A stretch of 6,887 nucleotides of DNA from Bacteroidota bacterium (GTDB taxonomy: Bacteria > Bacteroidota > Bacteroidia > B-17B0 > Aurantibacillaceae), in assembly GCA_025359355.1 (NCBI GenBank), contig JANYGR010000536.1, forward strand, positions 1-6,887, in the 5' to 3' direction. The notes below the pieces were generated by a model. The model saw only the letters and a program-made list of their open reading frames with translations. It did not search any database and was not told the origin of the DNA. A program made the position numbers and the translations under genes. Within the stretch, counting starts at the first letter, position 1, and the number at the start of each line of letters is the position of its first letter. Below, piece by piece: positions 6,143 to 6,887 of the stretch.

Positions 6143-6887
6143 TGTCGGCGAGTTTGGCTCGGACCAGATCCATTGGTGTGGCTGGATCGGTCGTGTCGAG
6201 CAGGGTCAGCAAGGCGAAATCCGGCGTGGTGCGGTGGTTGGGCATGCCCGTTATGCACACGACCTGACCGGAATACTGCGCCAGCGTCTTTTCCAAAATC
6301 GCGGTGGGCAGTGTATTGGCAATGACAACGTTTTTCCAGTCAACCGTCTGATTGACAGGTGCCAATTCAACAGTATTGCCTACGTATAGCCAAACGTCGA
6401 AGTGATATTTGGTGGTTTCGTTGATGGATTTCCCCTCCCGAAACTGCACATCGACCGCCGTAATAGACGGGAACAGTTGCGGCAGCAGGTAAAAGAACGC
6501 CGGGTCGGCCATCAGTTCATCGTCCATCCGAACGCGCCGGTCAACCGTGCGTTTAAAATCGGCCACAGTCTGTTTGTTCGACGAGCGCGGCAACTGATCC
6601 TGCGCGTGGTGCATAGCCTGCAACTGGCGGCTCTGCATGTCGCCCACAAAAACGCAACCCCCCGGAGCCGTGGCCAAAACGGCCTGCTCGATGGCCCGGA
6701 GCAGATACCGCCCGTCGGGAAAGTACTGCGCCACGCTGTGAATCAGCACCAGATCGAGCGACTCTGTTGCTACCAGCGAATAATCGTCGGCGGTGGCGGT
6801 TTTGGCCGTCACGTGTGCCCACCGGTCGGGTTGTGCGGCCAACTTCTGGTTCAGGTTGTCGATAGCCGGTTGGGCGTAGTCGGTAGC
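6135..6887 (-). CDS. NRPS-type SAM-dependent methyltransferase domain, fragment cut at both ends
   Basis: The frame enters open from the right edge (ATDYAQPAIDNLNQKL) and gives 250 residues before a TGA from the rpoB side. Recognisable elements, numbered from the first visible residue: the acidic post-strand-2 loop TDYAQPAI (2-9); LIHSVAQYFPDGRYLL (48-63), like the NSVVQYFP motif of NRPS methyltransferases; APGGCVFVGDMQS (74-86); RRVRMDDELMADPAFF (117-132); and AVDVQFREGKSINETTKYHF (144-163), like the RGxxxNExTRYRYDVVL signature. SAM motif I should lie just beyond the right edge. These domains sit within or after adenylation domains and N- or C-methylate the growing peptide; a PKS or stand-alone context is not excluded. 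The TTG at 6842 is inside the domain and not a true start. GC content and codon use differ sharply from the rest of the window. Higher-GC Cytophagales such as Spirosoma-like organisms are possible sources, but this is a guess. Confidence 0.75.
   Translation of the reverse strand, partial: ATDYAQPAIDNLNQKLAAQPDRWAHVTAKTATADDYSLVATESLDLVLIHSVAQYFPDGRYLLRAIEQAVLATAPGGCVFVGDMQSRQLQAMHHAQDQLPRSSNKQTVADFKRTVDRRVRMDDELMADPAFFYLLPQLFPSITAVDVQFREGKSINETTKYHFDVWLYVGNTVELAPVNQTVDWKNVVIANTLPTAILEKTLAQYSGQVVCITGMPNHRTTPDFALLTLLDTTDPATPMDLVRAKLADIT
6137..6147. other. Breakpoint between AT-rich rpoB and GC-rich DNA
   Basis: To the left, 5881-5940 has 20 G/C in 60; to the right, 6181-6240 has 39 in 60 and 6421-6480 has 32 in 60. 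RpoB homology ends at about 6142, while the right-hand methyltransferase frame runs out at a TGA (6135-6137) supplied by rpoB sequence in another frame. I see no insertion-sequence ends, target-site duplication or tRNA at the join. A few bases of uncertainty remain because either side could own them. Confidence 0.85.

Noticed and set aside
6553..6822. Arg/Gly-rich open frame in the GC-rich segment
   Set aside because: It is an alternative frame of the methyltransferase region, with low-complexity composition typical of a GC-rich shadow frame.
5834..6887. A natural RpoB-methyltransferase fusion or insertion system
   Set aside because: The two frames do not fuse: the methyltransferase frame meets a TGA out of frame with rpoB. 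Both genes are cut in mid-domain, and there are no mobile-element ends.

Overview
The window is AT-rich Bacteroidota-type DNA over positions 1 to about 6142, joined abruptly to unrelated GC-rich DNA over about 6143 to 6887. The first part is assigned to Bacteroidota from RpoC and RpoB sequences of that phylum's type, an ORF6N-domain gene and a fibronectin type III protein family common there, A-rich leaders without clear Shine-Dalgarno sites, and a TAnnTTTG-type -7 box. I cannot place it below phylum level with confidence.

Layout, left to right. (1) Positions 3-584, plus strand: the end of a fibronectin type III domain protein whose first codons lie outside the window. (2) Positions 585-727: a hairpin terminator with T/A tracts on both sides, serving both converging genes, then a degenerate short repeat. 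(3) Positions 728-1240, minus strand: a complete ORF6N-domain DNA-binding protein of about 170 aa. It has three striking inverted repeats, one inside its coding sequence and two in its leader or promoter region. (4) Positions 1241-1444: the ORF6N promoter/operator region, the rpoC terminator and a short interspersed repeat touching the rpoC stop codon. (5) Positions 1445-5740, minus strand: complete rpoC (RNA polymerase beta', 1431 aa). (6) Positions 5741-5833: the rpoB-rpoC spacer with a second copy of the same repeat, inverted relative to the first and inside a perfect 8-bp-arm hairpin. (7) Positions 5834-6142, minus strand: the last 102 codons of rpoB. (8) Positions 6143-6887, minus strand: an internal piece of an NRPS-type methyltransferase domain.

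rpoB and rpoC are in their normal order and would be co-transcribed leftwards, ending at the hairpin at 1352-1379. The ORF6N gene is a separate accessory unit downstream, probably with its own promoter and perhaps self-regulated.

The main anomaly is the right-hand junction. RpoB loses homology in mid-protein exactly where GC content jumps and where a methyltransferase reading frame, also cut in mid-gene, begins. Both genes are truncated at the same point and RpoB is essential. The simplest reading is a chimeric contig (assembly or amplification artefact), not a biological fusion. I see no convincing new multi-gene system. The most interesting genuine biology is the palindrome set in and around the ORF6N gene and the repeat pair flanking rpoC.
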